From Bacteroidota bacterium (GTDB lineage Bacteria; Bacteroidota; Bacteroidia; Chitinophagales; Saprospiraceae): a DNA stretch of 64,000 nucleotides. Shown here in pieces: positions 9,370-18,928 of the stretch (its first letter is position 1; each line of letters opens with the position of its first letter). A program made the position numbers and the translations under genes. The notes under the pieces were generated by a model that did not search any database, was not told the origin of the DNA, and saw only the letters and a list, made by a program, of their open reading frames with translations. The stretch spans positions 1 through 64,000 of the forward strand of contig CAUJEY010000151.1 of NCBI GenBank assembly GCA_963169325.1. Reading direction: 5' to 3'.

Positions 9370-12300
9370 CTACCGCAACAACGTCACATCCCCATGCCGT
9401 ACTCCCTTTTCTTCCCCCGAACAGTTCACCTCCAGTAACCACACATACACATCTGCCGGCGCGGGCTTCCCGTCTGAAGTGCCGTCCCACGATGCATTAG
9501 CGCCCGTACCCACATAGATGCGCTGCCCCCAGCGGTTGTAAATCGTCAGGCGCTCGATCACTTCCGTGCCTTCATAAGGCACTATCGTAAATACATCGTT
9601 ATCTCCGTCGCCGTTGGGCGTAAAGGCATTGGGTATCCGGATACGCGAGGGGTCGCAGGGTGGGGAAACAATCACTCGATACACGAGGGTATCGGTGCAG
9701 CCTTGGCTGGTGGTCACCGTCACCACATATTCGATCGTGTCGGACGGGGTGGATACGGGGCTGGGGCAGGTCGTACAACTCAGATAATCGGACGGCGCCC
9801 AGAAATACTGCGCAAAATCGCCCGGACTGGGCAGTTGCACCGAACCACCTTCCAGGACATAAAACGTATCCGGGTCGGGCAGGTCGGGTCCCGGCAGATC
9901 GGTCACCACCACGCAGTGCATACTGTCGCAGCCGAGGCTGGAGAGAAAAGTTTGGCAGTATGTCCCGGCCACACTCACCGGCTGACCGAACACCGTCAGG
10001 GTTTGTTCCGGACAACGTTCCTGATTTTCTTCCGTGTTGGGTACCACTTCCAGCGTCAACACCAACGTACTGTCGCAACCCGCGACATTGGTCAGGGTTT
10101 GCAGGTAAACACCCGGATGATCGGTCATGGTGCCGAAAACATCCACGGCTGTGCCTTCGCAGGTGCGCACCGTGCCCAGGTCCAGCGTATCGGCAGGCAG
10201 TACGGTTATCGTTATGGAGGCGCTGAGCGTACAGCCGGCGGCGGTTGTAGCCACCACGTTGTAGACGCCCGTTTGCTGTGGTTGCACGGTCAGCACCGGG
10301 TCAGTTGAATTCAGGCCGCCCGGCCCGGTCCAGTTCCAGGAAGTTGCGGCCGAGGTTTGCAGGCTCACCGGTTGCCCGGCGCATACCACCGTGTCGGGAC
10401 TGAGCAGTACCGGACGGTCTTCTACCAATATTTCAAAACGGCGTTCGAGCATACAGGCGCCGCCCATGTCGCTCAGGGTCAGTTGGTAAAGCCCGCTACC
10501 GGTGGGCATAAAAACAAACTGCGAGCAGGTATCGCAGGGCAGGCCGGGCGCCCCCGACCACACATACGTGTGTCCGGCTTCACCGGGAACGCCTACCACG
10601 GCACTTTGTCCGGTACAGATATTTTGGACGGCGTAGGTGACCGCTCCAAGGTCGAGTGGGTACACTACATCTTCGCAGGCACAGTTTTCGCCGGCGTGCA
10701 ACACGATCAGCAGCCGGCAAATATTCAATCCCGGGAATGCATTTTCAAGGTTAATCGTTTCTGTTTCACCGGCTCCTAATGGGCCGGGCAAGGGTATAAA
10801 ATTGCTTAACAACAGCGTATCGGCCGCCGACAATACGCCGTTGCCGTCCACATCGTGGTAGATACTGAAAACGGGTGCGGGAACCGGGAAAGGACTTTGG
10901 TTGCTAACACTAAAACCCAGGTCAATCAGCCCGTCCGAGCCGATATTTACCGAGCCGGCAGAAATCGTCACCTCGGGGTCGGCCGCCGGAAAGGTGAACG
11001 TCGCCTCCCCGGTGGACACATACACCGTGCAGTCGGTACCTGTAATGGGGCAAAAACCGGCGCTTTGTTGTCGCGCCTGCACGCGCAACACGGCGCCGTT
11101 GCAATTCGGCGCATCGCCCGATAGTACCCGGAAACCAAACTGAATCAGGCTGTTCGGCGAAACGCCGGCGGGCAGGGGCAGGCGCAGCATGTTGCCGGCC
11201 GTTTGCGGCGGCCCGGCGGGCGCATTGATACCGGCCTGGTAGGAGCCGGCCACATAGGTGTAGCCGGGTGGTAAGGTGATAAAAATACTATCGCCCGCCT
11301 GGGCGGGGCCGGACAGCAGCATATTTACCACAACGCCCCGTTCCGTATTACAGCCCATCGGTTCGTTGCCGCCCGGCCCCGAAGACAGGCTTATCTGTGC
11401 CGTATAGGTGGGCGTCACCCCTTCCACCGGCAACGGATCGCCGGCTTTGCGCAGGGCGTTCGTCGGTTTTCCGCAGGACCATTCGGCGCGGGCGCCGTAC
11501 ACCAGCTGGGCATTGGACACTACACCGCAATCGGCCAGTACTTTGAACCGGATTTGCAGGGCGTTTTGCGGTTTCAGGTTTACGCCCGGCAGCCCGTCGG
11601 TGGCCAGCCAGGGTTGCAGGGCTGCTAAGTTCCATTCCAGGATATTTCCGCCTAAAACCGCCGGATCGGGGATGGAAAAGAAGGCGCTGCCGGTGGGATA
11701 AGCCATTTGGCAACTACCGGGTACGAGTTGGAAACCGGCGGGCAGTTCCACGGTGGCAAAAGGCCGGTAGGCATACCCGAGTTCGGCGTTCGAGATTTCA
11801 AAAACAATGTAGTCCGTGCTGTCGCAAAGTGGCGCTTCGGCAGGCGTTTGAATGATTTCCAGTTCTATTTCGGGGTTGAGCGGCCGGAATAGCAGTTCCA
11901 ACGTTTTGCGGGCGCAGGCAGGCGTACCGGCTTGGGTGTGCGGCGCGCAATCCCAGCCGTACATGATCTGAAGATGTTGGGGTTCGCAGGTATTGTTTTT
12001 GGCAAAAATGTTCAACGTCCAGTTTCCCAAAGAAGGCAGCGTACCCAGTTGAAACACGCCGTTTACCGGGAATAGCAGCGGCCCGCCGGGCGACACGGAT
12101 TGAATGGCCAAATCGCTCAGTCCGCCTTCGGGGTTAACCAATTCGATCCAGTAATTCGGCCCGGCCACCGGCGCTTTGTTGCGGATAAACACGACGGTTT
12201 GTTCATCGGGGGTAGGAAAGTCCAGCACCAGTTCGTCCGTGGTCATGGTGTCGCGCGCGGCATTGGCCAAAAAACCAACCACGTTGAGGCTGCGAATGGT

Positions 12301-15300
12301 ATCCGGGTCAGGCATTTGAATGCAGCCGTTCCAATCCAGCACCACTTCCTGCACCGATCTGCCGGCCTGAGTGAAGGTGCAATTGGGGGCAAAAACGGTA
12401 TGTGTTCTCAAAAAATAACCTTCATCGGGCGGGACGGCATAAGCCGGGCTGAAATCGACGTCGAGCGTATCGTTATAAATGGTGTACGGCAGCGGGAAAT
12501 TTTTCAACACCGCCGTATTTTCCTGCAGGTTTAAAAACGCCAGTTCGGAAGAAAGCAGCGTTGCGCCGGGCGGAATGGAGAGGGTATAATTGCTGATATT
12601 GTTGAGCGGCCGCACCTCGTAGGGGAACATATTTTCCCGGGCCAGCCGGACGTTGTAATTAAACGGAATCAACTCAACGGATGGTTCGCAGGCTTTTATG
12701 CTGTATTGCGCATGTGCCAGCGAATCCCAAACGCCGGAATACTGAAACATGAGCGTATCGAACTGGCGGTAATTGTACACGGCTTCGGGCCGGTTAGCCA
12801 AAAAGCCCATTTCAAAATTGATCAGTGGTGGGCGGTGTTGCGCGGAGAACGGTACGAAATTGAATGCCAGTTTGTAGTTTACGGTCAGGGCCACCGAATC
12901 GCCGCTTTCCAGCAATAAACCGGGGGGCAGGCAACCGGCGTCGCCAAATGCGGCCAGGTTGGGGCTGAACGCGTAACTCATCGTCGCTAACTCGTCGATG
13001 GGCTGCGGCGGTTTTACATTGGTTGGCGCAATGATGCCGAAATGTTTATCCGTACCGCCCGCACCGGGCGCCACAGCGCAAGTGTATACGGAATTGGCAC
13101 TGGAATCCCACACGGTAAAGGTCGCCTGAATGACCTGAAAAGAATCCCGGTTGGCCAGGTGCTGCCGGGCATTATTGGCCAGTTTAGGGCCTATTTCAAA
13201 GGTGTCGAGCGTGTTGGCATAACCGTAGTCGCTGCGGACGGTTTCGGTAAAGAGTTGGTAAAAGAACTGCTGAATACTGTCGCCGCACAGGATTTTGGTG
13301 GATAACACGGCTTGTAAAGTGTCCCCCGCAATCAGGCGGTCGCGCCGGATTTTGGACAGGTCCATTGTGCCGGCGCCGTCGGCCATCCGGTTATCGTCGT
13401 TGTCCGTGAGGCCGAAGTTTGCCCGAAGGGCTGAATAATGCTCGCGCAGGGAGGGGCAGGAATCCGGCGGGTTCACCGGTATGCCGCCGCAATCCGGCCG
13501 GTCGCATTCGGTGCGCAGGCGAAAATCGTTACATCTGGGCCAGGCGCAGTCGATGTTGCTGTCGAGAAACCGGGAAAGTTTTGCTTCGGTATGCACCGGA
13601 AAACCACAGGCGCCGCACTGGTCGCCGGGTGGTGTTTGGTAGGCGATAAAATAGCCCGTCGAATCGGGTCCGTCGATGCCCGTTTGCGGCACAAAAACGG
13701 CGTCGCCGGCACAGCTGCTGCGCAGGCAAAACGGCATACTCAAAGAATCGGCGTTCAGCGGCAACTCGAACGCCATTTGTACGCGCTGCACCGGATGCGT
13801 CGTAAAAGCCGAATCGATCGTAAAAACGACGGGTGTTTTGCCGCCCAATTGCGGGGACGCGCAGTCCGTCGACCAGCGGAGGCCCTGCGGCAAATCGAGA
13901 TTCAGCCATAAATAACCCGAATCGGCCAGCAGGCGCTCGCATTGCAGGATGTAGCGAAAATCATAGGTTTGGCCGTCCTGCAGGCATTCACCGATGTTGT
14001 AATACACGTCGGCGAGCAGGTTGTCGACCTGACGCTGCACAATGAATCCGGTACCGCCGCCGGCTGCACATTCCTGACTTGAAAAATAAAATACCTGGAA
14101 TTGCGGCACCTCGGGTTCGCAGGGATCGGAACAGTAAAAAACATCGAACAGTATTTTTAAAGAATCCAGCGCCTGAATACCCGGAATATAAAAGGTGACC
14201 AATTTGGCGTAAGTCACTCCGCAGTCGGTCAAGGTTATCGTATCCACACTGGCGGGTATGATGGGAGTAACCACACCGTGATCCACCAGGCGGAGAGAAC
14301 TGGCATCGATACCGGATTTTTCGCTCAGGGGGAAAGTCGTCAGGGTAATAAAATGCTCTCCGGAGGCCGTCTGGCCAATATTGTTAAACTGGAGTATACC
14401 GGTAGAGGGTATTTGCGCGCAGTGGTCCCAACCCAACGGGTACGTAGCGGTAAACGCTATTTTCGGCCCCCGTGTCCAGGGCCACACGACCACATCCGCA
14501 TACGTACTGTCTCCCTGGCAGGGTGGCGCCGTTTCTGCACAACTCCAGTCCACGATAAGATGAGTACGCTCTGTTACCTGGTTCTCCGGGCAGGCGGTAA
14601 TCGTGATTTTTTCCTCGATCACAACCGTTTCTCCAAATTCGAGCAGTTCATCGCCGTCGCCGAAAGAGGTAAAAAACGAGCCGTCGAAGTAGGCCGCATA
14701 TTTTCCATTGACGAGCTGCTCCGTAGCGGCGCCCGGCGTTTGTACGGTATAAAGCGTTATCGTGGTATCCCGCAGAAACAAGTGTTTCACCGGGCCCAGA
14801 CGGGTATTTTGCACATGTATCCGACGAATAAACATATCGTCTTTTTCCCCGGCCACGGAGTCGTTTTCTATTTGGGTAATGACCAGCAGGCTCGTTTGTA
14901 TCTGAAAAGCGGTGGTCGTGATTTGTTCGGAAAAATTGCCCGAACGGGCGCGCAACAGTAGCGTGAACAACTGCGCCGAGTTGATGGCGTCTATCAAATC
15001 GCAGTTGGCGTACAGCAGCAGTTGCACGTTGGCGGTGGCGCCGGGCGGCAGTGCGGACAGCAACAGTACCGGTTTCCCCGGGTCAGCGGTATCCACCTCA
15101 GAAGCGCCGGTGGTGGCGCCGGTTTGGTATTCCAGGCCGGCGGGTAACTCCAGGTCGAGAAATACCGTGTCCAGGGGTGCGGCCGTGTTGTTGCGCACCG
15201 TAATACGCAGGGTATCGGCCGAACAGACGGTCAGCTGGTCGGGGTTTTGGTAGGAAATGTTGAAAGTTTGGGCATTTAAACAGGCAAAAACAGCGCTAAG

Positions 15301-15336
15301 CAGCGCTACAGGCAGGAGTATAAGTCGTTTGGACAT
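9370..15336 (-). CDS. Giant surface protein with type IX secretion type B tail (copy B)
   Basis: 1,988-aa paralogue of the 3149-9091 product with the same order of parts: signal peptide (ending LNAQT), long beta-sandwich array, EF-hand-like loop DVDGNGVLSAAD near residue 1495, SWNWTGPGG module, tandem GCDS modules and the terminal NAFTPNGDGDNDVF sorting domain. The last ~420 residues are nearly identical to copy A, whereas the N-terminal 1,500 residues are only moderately similar. This suggests gene conversion of the 3' end or selection on the sorting region. Cell-surface location is inferred from the type B tail. No enzymatic domain is visible. Confidence 0.9.
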   Translation of the reverse strand: MSKRLILLPVALLSAVFACLNAQTFNISYQNPDQLTVCSADTLRITVRNNTAAPLDTVFLDLELPAGLEYQTGATTGASEVDTADPGKPVLLLSALPPGATANVQLLLYANCDLIDAINSAQLFTLLLRARSGNFSEQITTTAFQIQTSLLVITQIENDSVAGEKDDMFIRRIHVQNTRLGPVKHLFLRDTTITLYTVQTPGAATEQLVNGKYAAYFDGSFFTSFGDGDELLEFGETVVIEEKITITACPENQVTERTHLIVDWSCAETAPPCQGDSTYADVVVWPWTRGPKIAFTATYPLGWDHCAQIPSTGILQFNNIGQTASGEHFITLTTFPLSEKSGIDASSLRLVDHGVVTPIIPASVDTITLTDCGVTYAKLVTFYIPGIQALDSLKILFDVFYCSDPCEPEVPQFQVFYFSSQECAAGGGTGFIVQRQVDNLLADVYYNIGECLQDGQTYDFRYILQCERLLADSGYLWLNLDLPQGLRWSTDCASPQLGGKTPVVFTIDSAFTTHPVQRVQMAFELPLNADSLSMPFCLRSSCAGDAVFVPQTGIDGPDSTGYFIAYQTPPGDQCGACGFPVHTEAKLSRFLDSNIDCAWPRCNDFRLRTECDRPDCGGIPVNPPDSCPSLREHYSALRANFGLTDNDDNRMADGAGTMDLSKIRRDRLIAGDTLQAVLSTKILCGDSIQQFFYQLFTETVRSDYGYANTLDTFEIGPKLANNARQHLANRDSFQVIQATFTVWDSSANSVYTCAVAPGAGGTDKHFGIIAPTNVKPPQPIDELATMSYAFSPNLAAFGDAGCLPPGLLLESGDSVALTVNYKLAFNFVPFSAQHRPPLINFEMGFLANRPEAVYNYRQFDTLMFQYSGVWDSLAHAQYSIKACEPSVELIPFNYNVRLARENMFPYEVRPLNNISNYTLSIPPGATLLSSELAFLNLQENTAVLKNFPLPYTIYNDTLDVDFSPAYAVPPDEGYFLRTHTVFAPNCTFTQAGRSVQEVVLDWNGCIQMPDPDTIRSLNVVGFLANAARDTMTTDELVLDFPTPDEQTVVFIRNKAPVAGPNYWIELVNPEGGLSDLAIQSVSPGGPLLFPVNGVFQLGTLPSLGNWTLNIFAKNNTCEPQHLQIMYGWDCAPHTQAGTPACARKTLELLFRPLNPEIELEIIQTPAEAPLCDSTDYIVFEISNAELGYAYRPFATVELPAGFQLVPGSCQMAYPTGSAFFSIPDPAVLGGNILEWNLAALQPWLATDGLPGVNLKPQNALQIRFKVLADCGVVSNAQLVYGARAEWSCGKPTNALRKAGDPLPVEGVTPTYTAQISLSSGPGGNEPMGCNTERGVVVNMLLSGPAQAGDSIFITLPPGYTYVAGSYQAGINAPAGPPQTAGNMLRLPLPAGVSPNSLIQFGFRVLSGDAPNCNGAVLRVQARQQSAGFCPITGTDCTVYVSTGEATFTFPAADPEVTISAGSVNIGSDGLIDLGFSVSNQSPFPVPAPVFSIYHDVDGNGVLSAADTLLLSNFIPLPGPLGAGETETINLENAFPGLNICRLLIVLHAGENCACEDVVYPLDLGAVTYAVQNICTGQSAVVGVPGEAGHTYVWSGAPGLPCDTCSQFVFMPTGSGLYQLTLSDMGGACMLERRFEILVEDRPVLLSPDTVVCAGQPVSLQTSAATSWNWTGPGGLNSTDPVLTVQPQQTGVYNVVATTAAGCTLSASITITVLPADTLDLGTVRTCEGTAVDVFGTMTDHPGVYLQTLTNVAGCDSTLVLTLEVVPNTEENQERCPEQTLTVFGQPVSVAGTYCQTFLSSLGCDSMHCVVVTDLPGPDLPDPDTFYVLEGGSVQLPSPGDFAQYFWAPSDYLSCTTCPSPVSTPSDTIEYVVTVTTSQGCTDTLVYRVIVSPPCDPSRIRIPNAFTPNGDGDNDVFTIVPYEGTEVIERLTIYNRWGQRIYVGTGANASWDGTSDGKPAPADVYVWLLEVNCSGEEKGVRHGDVTLLR

Positions 15337-15368
15337 GCGTGGGATTATATCAAGGTGGAATGAACGTC

Positions 15369-15376
15369 CAAAAATA
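15369..15376 (-). promoter_or_regulatory. -7 element for giant protein copy B
   Basis: On the minus strand the bases read TATTTTTG, an exact TAnnTTTG match about 33 nt upstream of the ATG at 15336. No well-spaced TTG was found upstream of it. Confidence 0.4.
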
Positions 15377-15378
15377 GG

Positions 15379-15495
15379 TTATTTGATCAAACAGAGGCCG
15401 TATTTCCCGCTGGAAGTTTGTAAAACTGTCGGGAATTTGTCCAATAACTGTCGCTGTTCCGGCGTGAACGCCTCAACGTATGTACCCACCGACAT
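15379..15495 (-). CDS. Possible 38-aa small protein or gene remnant
   Basis: A short ORF begins MSVGTYVEAFTPEQRQ and ends SGKYGLCLIK. Its composition is protein-like, with hydrophobic and charged residues well spaced, and it reads in the same direction as the giant gene whose start lies 43 nt further on. I do not recognise the family. It may be a genuine small upstream gene or the tail of a lost gene. Confidence is low because 38 codons can arise by chance. Confidence 0.25.
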   Translation of the reverse strand: MSVGTYVEAFTPEQRQLLDKFPTVLQTSSGKYGLCLIK

Positions 15496-15584
15496 TGAAT
15501 CCCAATCCCAAAGACACCGCTAAACCGGTTCTTGTAGTCTGTTCACATTCCGAATAAAATAAACTCCATTCCGAAAATATCCAA

Positions 15585-15592
15585 TATTTTTG
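15585..15592 (+). promoter_or_regulatory. -7 element for the epimerase gene
   Basis: TATTTTTG matches TAnnTTTG and lies 40 nt before the ATG at 15633. It is embedded in a small ATCCAATATTTTTGGAT palindrome. Confidence 0.4.
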
Positions 15593-15632
15593 GATTTACA
15601 TTCCGTAATTTTCGTTTCCGCTCAAACAATCT

Positions 15633-16811
15633 ATGAACCCATCCCGCCTCGCCGCCTACCGCCACGACCTCCGGCAGGAGCTCGGCCATATCCTCGACTG
15701 GTGGGCCAAACACGCCGTGGACCCCGTGCATGGCGGCTTTCACGGCCGTATCGACAACCTCAACAAGATTGACCCCGATGCACCCCGGGGCGTGGTGCTC
15801 AACAGCCGCATCCTGTGGACCTTTGCCGCCGCCGCCCGCACCCAGGTGAACGACGACTGGCTTTCGTTGGCCGACCATAGTTTCGACTACCTTCAAAAAC
15901 ATTTCATCGACCCCGAACGCGGCGGCGTTTTCTGGTCGGTCTCCCCCGACGGCAGCCCGCTGAACACCCGCAAACAAATCTACGGATTAGCCTTCGCCCT
16001 CTACGGTTTCGCCGAATACTACCGTGCCGGCGGCCCTAAAAAGTCCCTCGAAGCGGCCATCGACCTGTTTCAGTGGATCGAAAGATACAGTTTCGACAGC
16101 GTCCGGGGCGGCTACCTGGAAGCTTTTGCCCGCGACGGCTCGGCATTGAGCGACCTGCGCCTGTCGGCCCGCGACCGCAACGACCCCAAAACCATGAACA
16201 CCCACCTGCACATCCTGGAAGCGTACGCCAACCTGTACCGGGTGTGGCAGGAACCCCGGCTGGCGCAACAACTCCGGCACCTGATTCAGGTATTTCTGGA
16301 CTATATCGTCAACCCGCTTTCCGGGCATCTGTGCCTGTTTTTCGACACCGGCTGGGCGCCCCAGTCCGACGTCATTTCCTACGGCCACGATATTGAAGCG
16401 GGTTGGCTCCTGCTCGAAGCCGCCGAAGTGCTGGGCGATAGCGCGCTCATCCAAAAGTGCCGCGACAACGCCGTCATCATGGCCACCGCCGCCGCCCGCG
16501 GCCTCGATGAAACCGACGGGGGGCTTTGGTATGAAAACCATATTTTCGAAAAACACTGGTGGGTACAGGCCGAGGCCATGATCGGTTTTCTCAATGCCTG
16601 GCAGATCGGCGGAGAGGAACATTTTTTGGAAAAATCCATCGGCTGCTGGCGTTTCACCCAGCGGCACCTGCTCGACCGCGCCAACGGAGAGTGGTTTTGG
16701 GGAGTCGATGCCAAACACCACGTGATGCCCGGGGAGGATAAAGCCGGCTTTTGGAAATGCCCGTATCACAATGCGCGGGCCTGTATGGAAGTGATGGAAC
16801 GTTTGGTTTAA
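15633..16811 (+). CDS. AGE-family sugar epimerase, probably cellobiose 2-epimerase
   Basis: Protein of 392 aa with the (alpha/alpha)6-barrel of the N-acylglucosamine 2-epimerase superfamily. The motifs KTMNTHLHILEAYANL (His191/His193), SYGHDIEAGWLL, EKHWWVQAEAM and GFWKCPYHN are those of cellobiose 2-epimerases (EC 5.1.3.11). These interconvert the reducing-end glucose and mannose of beta-1,4-disaccharides. The cluster of active-site histidines is complete. No signal peptide is evident, so it is cytoplasmic. The gene is not next to a mannosidase or phosphorylase, so the substrate is inferred from motifs alone. Confidence 0.85.
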   Translation: MNPSRLAAYRHDLRQELGHILDWWAKHAVDPVHGGFHGRIDNLNKIDPDAPRGVVLNSRILWTFAAAARTQVNDDWLSLADHSFDYLQKHFIDPERGGVFWSVSPDGSPLNTRKQIYGLAFALYGFAEYYRAGGPKKSLEAAIDLFQWIERYSFDSVRGGYLEAFARDGSALSDLRLSARDRNDPKTMNTHLHILEAYANLYRVWQEPRLAQQLRHLIQVFLDYIVNPLSGHLCLFFDTGWAPQSDVISYGHDIEAGWLLLEAAEVLGDSALIQKCRDNAVIMATAAARGLDETDGGLWYENHIFEKHWWVQAEAMIGFLNAWQIGGEEHFLEKSIGCWRFTQRHLLDRANGEWFWGVDAKHHVMPGEDKAGFWKCPYHNARACMEVMERLV

Positions 16812-16842
16812 ACTCAATTGACAAATTACTGTTTTGCCAGAT

Positions 16843-16880
16843 AACTCAAAACTCAAAACTCAAAACTCAAAACTCAAAAC
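16843..16880. repeat. ACTCAAA heptanucleotide tandem repeat
   Basis: About five head-to-tail copies of ACTCAAA fill the space between the epimerase gene and the queD-like reading frame and run up to its TTG codon. The repeat has no stop codon in the queD frame just upstream. Confidence 0.7.
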
Positions 16881-17287
16881 TTGAAAGTCGCCGTTATTCG
16901 CAAAGCCCATTTCAACGCCGCACACCGCCTGCACAATCCCGCCTGGAGCGATGAAAAAACCAGGCAGTGTTCGGCTTGTGCAACAACCCGAACTGGCACG
17001 GGCACAACTACGAACTGGAAGTAAAAGTGATCGGCGAAATCGACACCGAAACGGGTATGGTGGTAGATATCGGTTGGCTCGCCGACCTGATCCGGGATAA
17101 AATTGAACACCGCTTCGACCACAAGAACCTGAATCTGGACACCGTAGAATTCCGCAATCTGAACCCGACGGCAGAAAATATTTGTGTCGTCATTTGGAAT
17201 ATTCTGCGGCAACATTTGCCGGAAACCTATGATTTGCAGGTGCGGCTATACGAAACGCCGCGCAATTTTGTGGACTACCCGGCTTAG
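16881..17287 (+). pseudogene. queD: 6-pyruvoyl-tetrahydropterin synthase / QueD-like, frameshifted
   Basis: The family makes 6-carboxy-tetrahydropterin (queuosine pathway) or 6-pyruvoyl-tetrahydropterin. The reading frame from a TTG at 16881 encodes KVAVIRKAHFNAAHRLHNP, a good N terminus with its zinc histidine region. It then fails at an A6 run (16954-16959). One extra A restores DEKNQAVFGLCNNPNWHGHNY and joins the downstream frame, which carries the catalytic cysteine, the HGHN zinc ligands, FDHKNLNLD and NPTAENICV. The rest, to the stop at 17287, is intact. It could be a sequencing error in a homopolymer, a true pseudogene, or expressed by slippage on the A run. Confidence 0.85.
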
Positions 17288-17294
17288 TACTACT

Positions 17295-17349
17295 GTCACG
17301 GTATGCCTTACGCCGCCAAATTTTCGGCTTCAACCCCGGCATAAGTGAC
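17295..17349. terminator. Imperfect inverted repeat between convergent genes
   Basis: GTCACGGTATGCC (17295-17307) pairs imperfectly with GGCATAAGTGAC (17338-17349). It lies between the queD-like gene and the oppositely oriented methyltransferase gene, a position that suits a shared terminator. The loop is long (30 nt) and there is no clear T-run. Confidence 0.35.
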
Positions 17350-17363
17350 CTGTAAGAAATATA

Positions 17364-18152
17364 TTACAAATGAAACGTGATCAAAAAATGATCTGCGCCC
17401 CAGGCCCACAAACGCCCGCGGCATTTTTGTTCCAAAAAATCCAGCACCTGTAACAAACGGGGATGACGGGCAAACCAGGAGTCGAGGTAGGAGGGAGGCA
17501 GCCAGAAACCGACAGGTTGGATCGTTTTTACATCCAGCAGTGGAAATAAACGCCGGAATTCGGCCGGAGAATAATACCAGACCGGTAGGGTGCTGAGTTC
17601 ATCCAGGCGGGCACTGACCGGGCCGCCATTAAACCGCCGGAAAGCAGCGCTTAGCCGGCGTTTCCACAAAAAATAGAACGTTTCCCACCAGCAAAACCTG
17701 CCCATCACGACGGCAATGAACAGCCCGTCTGCTTGGAGCAGTTGGGGCAGTGCAGCGCTAAAAGATCGTATTTCATCGGGCGAAAGACAATTCAGACCGC
17801 CAAAATTTGACAAAATAAGGTCGTAACGGAACGCCGGAACTTGTACCGGCAAAGACCTGATATCGAGGATTCGGGTTTCAATTTGCCCGCTCAGGCCGGC
17901 CGCGCGGGCTTTTTGGGCAGCGGCAGCCACCATTTCCGGCGAGATGTCGGTGGCCAACACTTGAGCGCCGTGTTTGGCTAACCATACGGCATCCTCGCCG
18001 GTGCCGCAGTTGAGTTCCAGTACGGCTGCTCCGGGCGACAGTTTATCTTTTAAATACGTGTGAATCAGGGCCCGCTGCAAGCGCCCAACCGGGGTGCCGG
18101 TGAAAAGCCGGTCGTATCCGGCAGCAAGGGTGTCGAAATTAGAAGCGGTCAA
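17364..18152 (-). CDS. Class I SAM-dependent methyltransferase
   Basis: Protein of 262 aa with a Rossmann-like methyltransferase core. Motif I is VLELNCGTGEDAVWLA at about residues 44-59, the acidic loop is ATDISPEMV, and motif IV is RYDLILSNFGGLN. It belongs to the Methyltransf_11/25 group. The C-terminal third is rich in Trp, Phe and Arg (FYFLWKRRLSAAFRRF, WFARHPRLLQVLDFLEQ) and may be membrane-associated or bind a hydrophobic substrate. The substrate cannot be predicted. The gene is read with the thioredoxin-like gene upstream, separated by 22 nt. Confidence 0.85.
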   Translation of the reverse strand: MTASNFDTLAAGYDRLFTGTPVGRLQRALIHTYLKDKLSPGAAVLELNCGTGEDAVWLAKHGAQVLATDISPEMVAAAAQKARAAGLSGQIETRILDIRSLPVQVPAFRYDLILSNFGGLNCLSPDEIRSFSAALPQLLQADGLFIAVVMGRFCWWETFYFLWKRRLSAAFRRFNGGPVSARLDELSTLPVWYYSPAEFRRLFPLLDVKTIQPVGFWLPPSYLDSWFARHPRLLQVLDFLEQKCRGRLWAWGADHFLITFHL

Positions 18153-18174
18153 TTATAGTCAGCTTAGCAGGTGC

Positions 18175-18726
18175 TTACTGCAACTCCTTAATCTTGGCAA
18201 ACAATTCCAATTCATCGCCTGGCCGGAAGCCTTTGTGCCGGTAGGCGAGTTGACCGTTTTTATCGAAGATAAACACCTGGGGCAACCCGTTCAGTTCGCC
18301 GGGCATTACAGAGCGGAATAGGCGGTCGCGATCCCAGTACACGGGGAAAGGAAAATGTTTGTTCCGAACGATTTCCGCAATTTTTCGAAAATTATGCGGA
18401 AAATCGATGGAAACGGCGTACATATTGAAGTTCGCCTGCTTTTTCCATTCTTCATAATTAGCCGTATAGATGGATAATTCGACGTGACAGGGCCTGCAGG
18501 TCGTCAGCCAGAAGGCGATGACGGTCGGGCTTTTTTCTTGCTCCTTTTTGGGGATGGCCAACACTTCTTTCGAATTGGATTCTTTGGTGCTATCGATGTC
18601 GAGCATCGGGATATTGAACGGGAAGACGGTATCTACCTGGGTTTTTACCTGGCTGTAAAAGATATTTTGGGAAAAAACCGGGCCGGCAAACAGGATAAAA
18701 AAGGCGGCGATAAGGCAATTTTTCAT
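18175..18726 (-). CDS. Exported thioredoxin-like (TlpA/ResA-type) protein
   Basis: Protein of 183 aa with a signal peptide (residues 1-19, ending GPVFSQ) and a thioredoxin fold. The active-site motif is C77-R-P-C80 in FWLTTCRPCHVEL, and the cis-proline segment is GLPQVFIFDKNGQ. The family reduces or exchanges disulfides in the periplasm, for instance in cytochrome c maturation; the partner here is unknown. CRPC differs from the more common CxPC variants only in the variable position. The gene lies upstream of the methyltransferase gene on the same strand. Confidence 0.88.
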   Translation of the reverse strand: MKNCLIAAFFILFAGPVFSQNIFYSQVKTQVDTVFPFNIPMLDIDSTKESNSKEVLAIPKKEQEKSPTVIAFWLTTCRPCHVELSIYTANYEEWKKQANFNMYAVSIDFPHNFRKIAEIVRNKHFPFPVYWDRDRLFRSVMPGELNGLPQVFIFDKNGQLAYRHKGFRPGDELELFAKIKELQ

Positions 18727-18928
18727 GTCAAGTGTTAAATTTCGTGCAAAGTAAGGGTATGTGGCCCGTTAATGTCGCGGGCCATGTGACGCAGAAAAAA
18801 GTTTAACGTCTCATTAACGGTTTAAAAGAAAGTACCCGCGCAGGTGGCTGCGTGTCACGGCTTTTTCGTCTCTTTGCAGGCGATTTATACGCATCATGCT
18901 TCATCTTTTAAACCACCTGCCCTAAATC
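18727..18928. other. Divergent intergenic region
   Basis: About 200 nt separate the exported thioredoxin gene (minus strand) from the sigma-factor gene (plus strand). It must hold both promoters. I see only a near-match to the -7 consensus on the minus strand (TTACTTTG) and nothing else of note. Confidence 0.4.

Noticed and set aside
15504..15610. Outer-membrane protein C-terminal remnant (minus strand, GLAVSLGLGFNVGGYIR then stop)
   Set aside because: The frame looks barrel-like but is only ~34 codons, is closed upstream by a stop, and overlaps other plausible small frames; not enough support.
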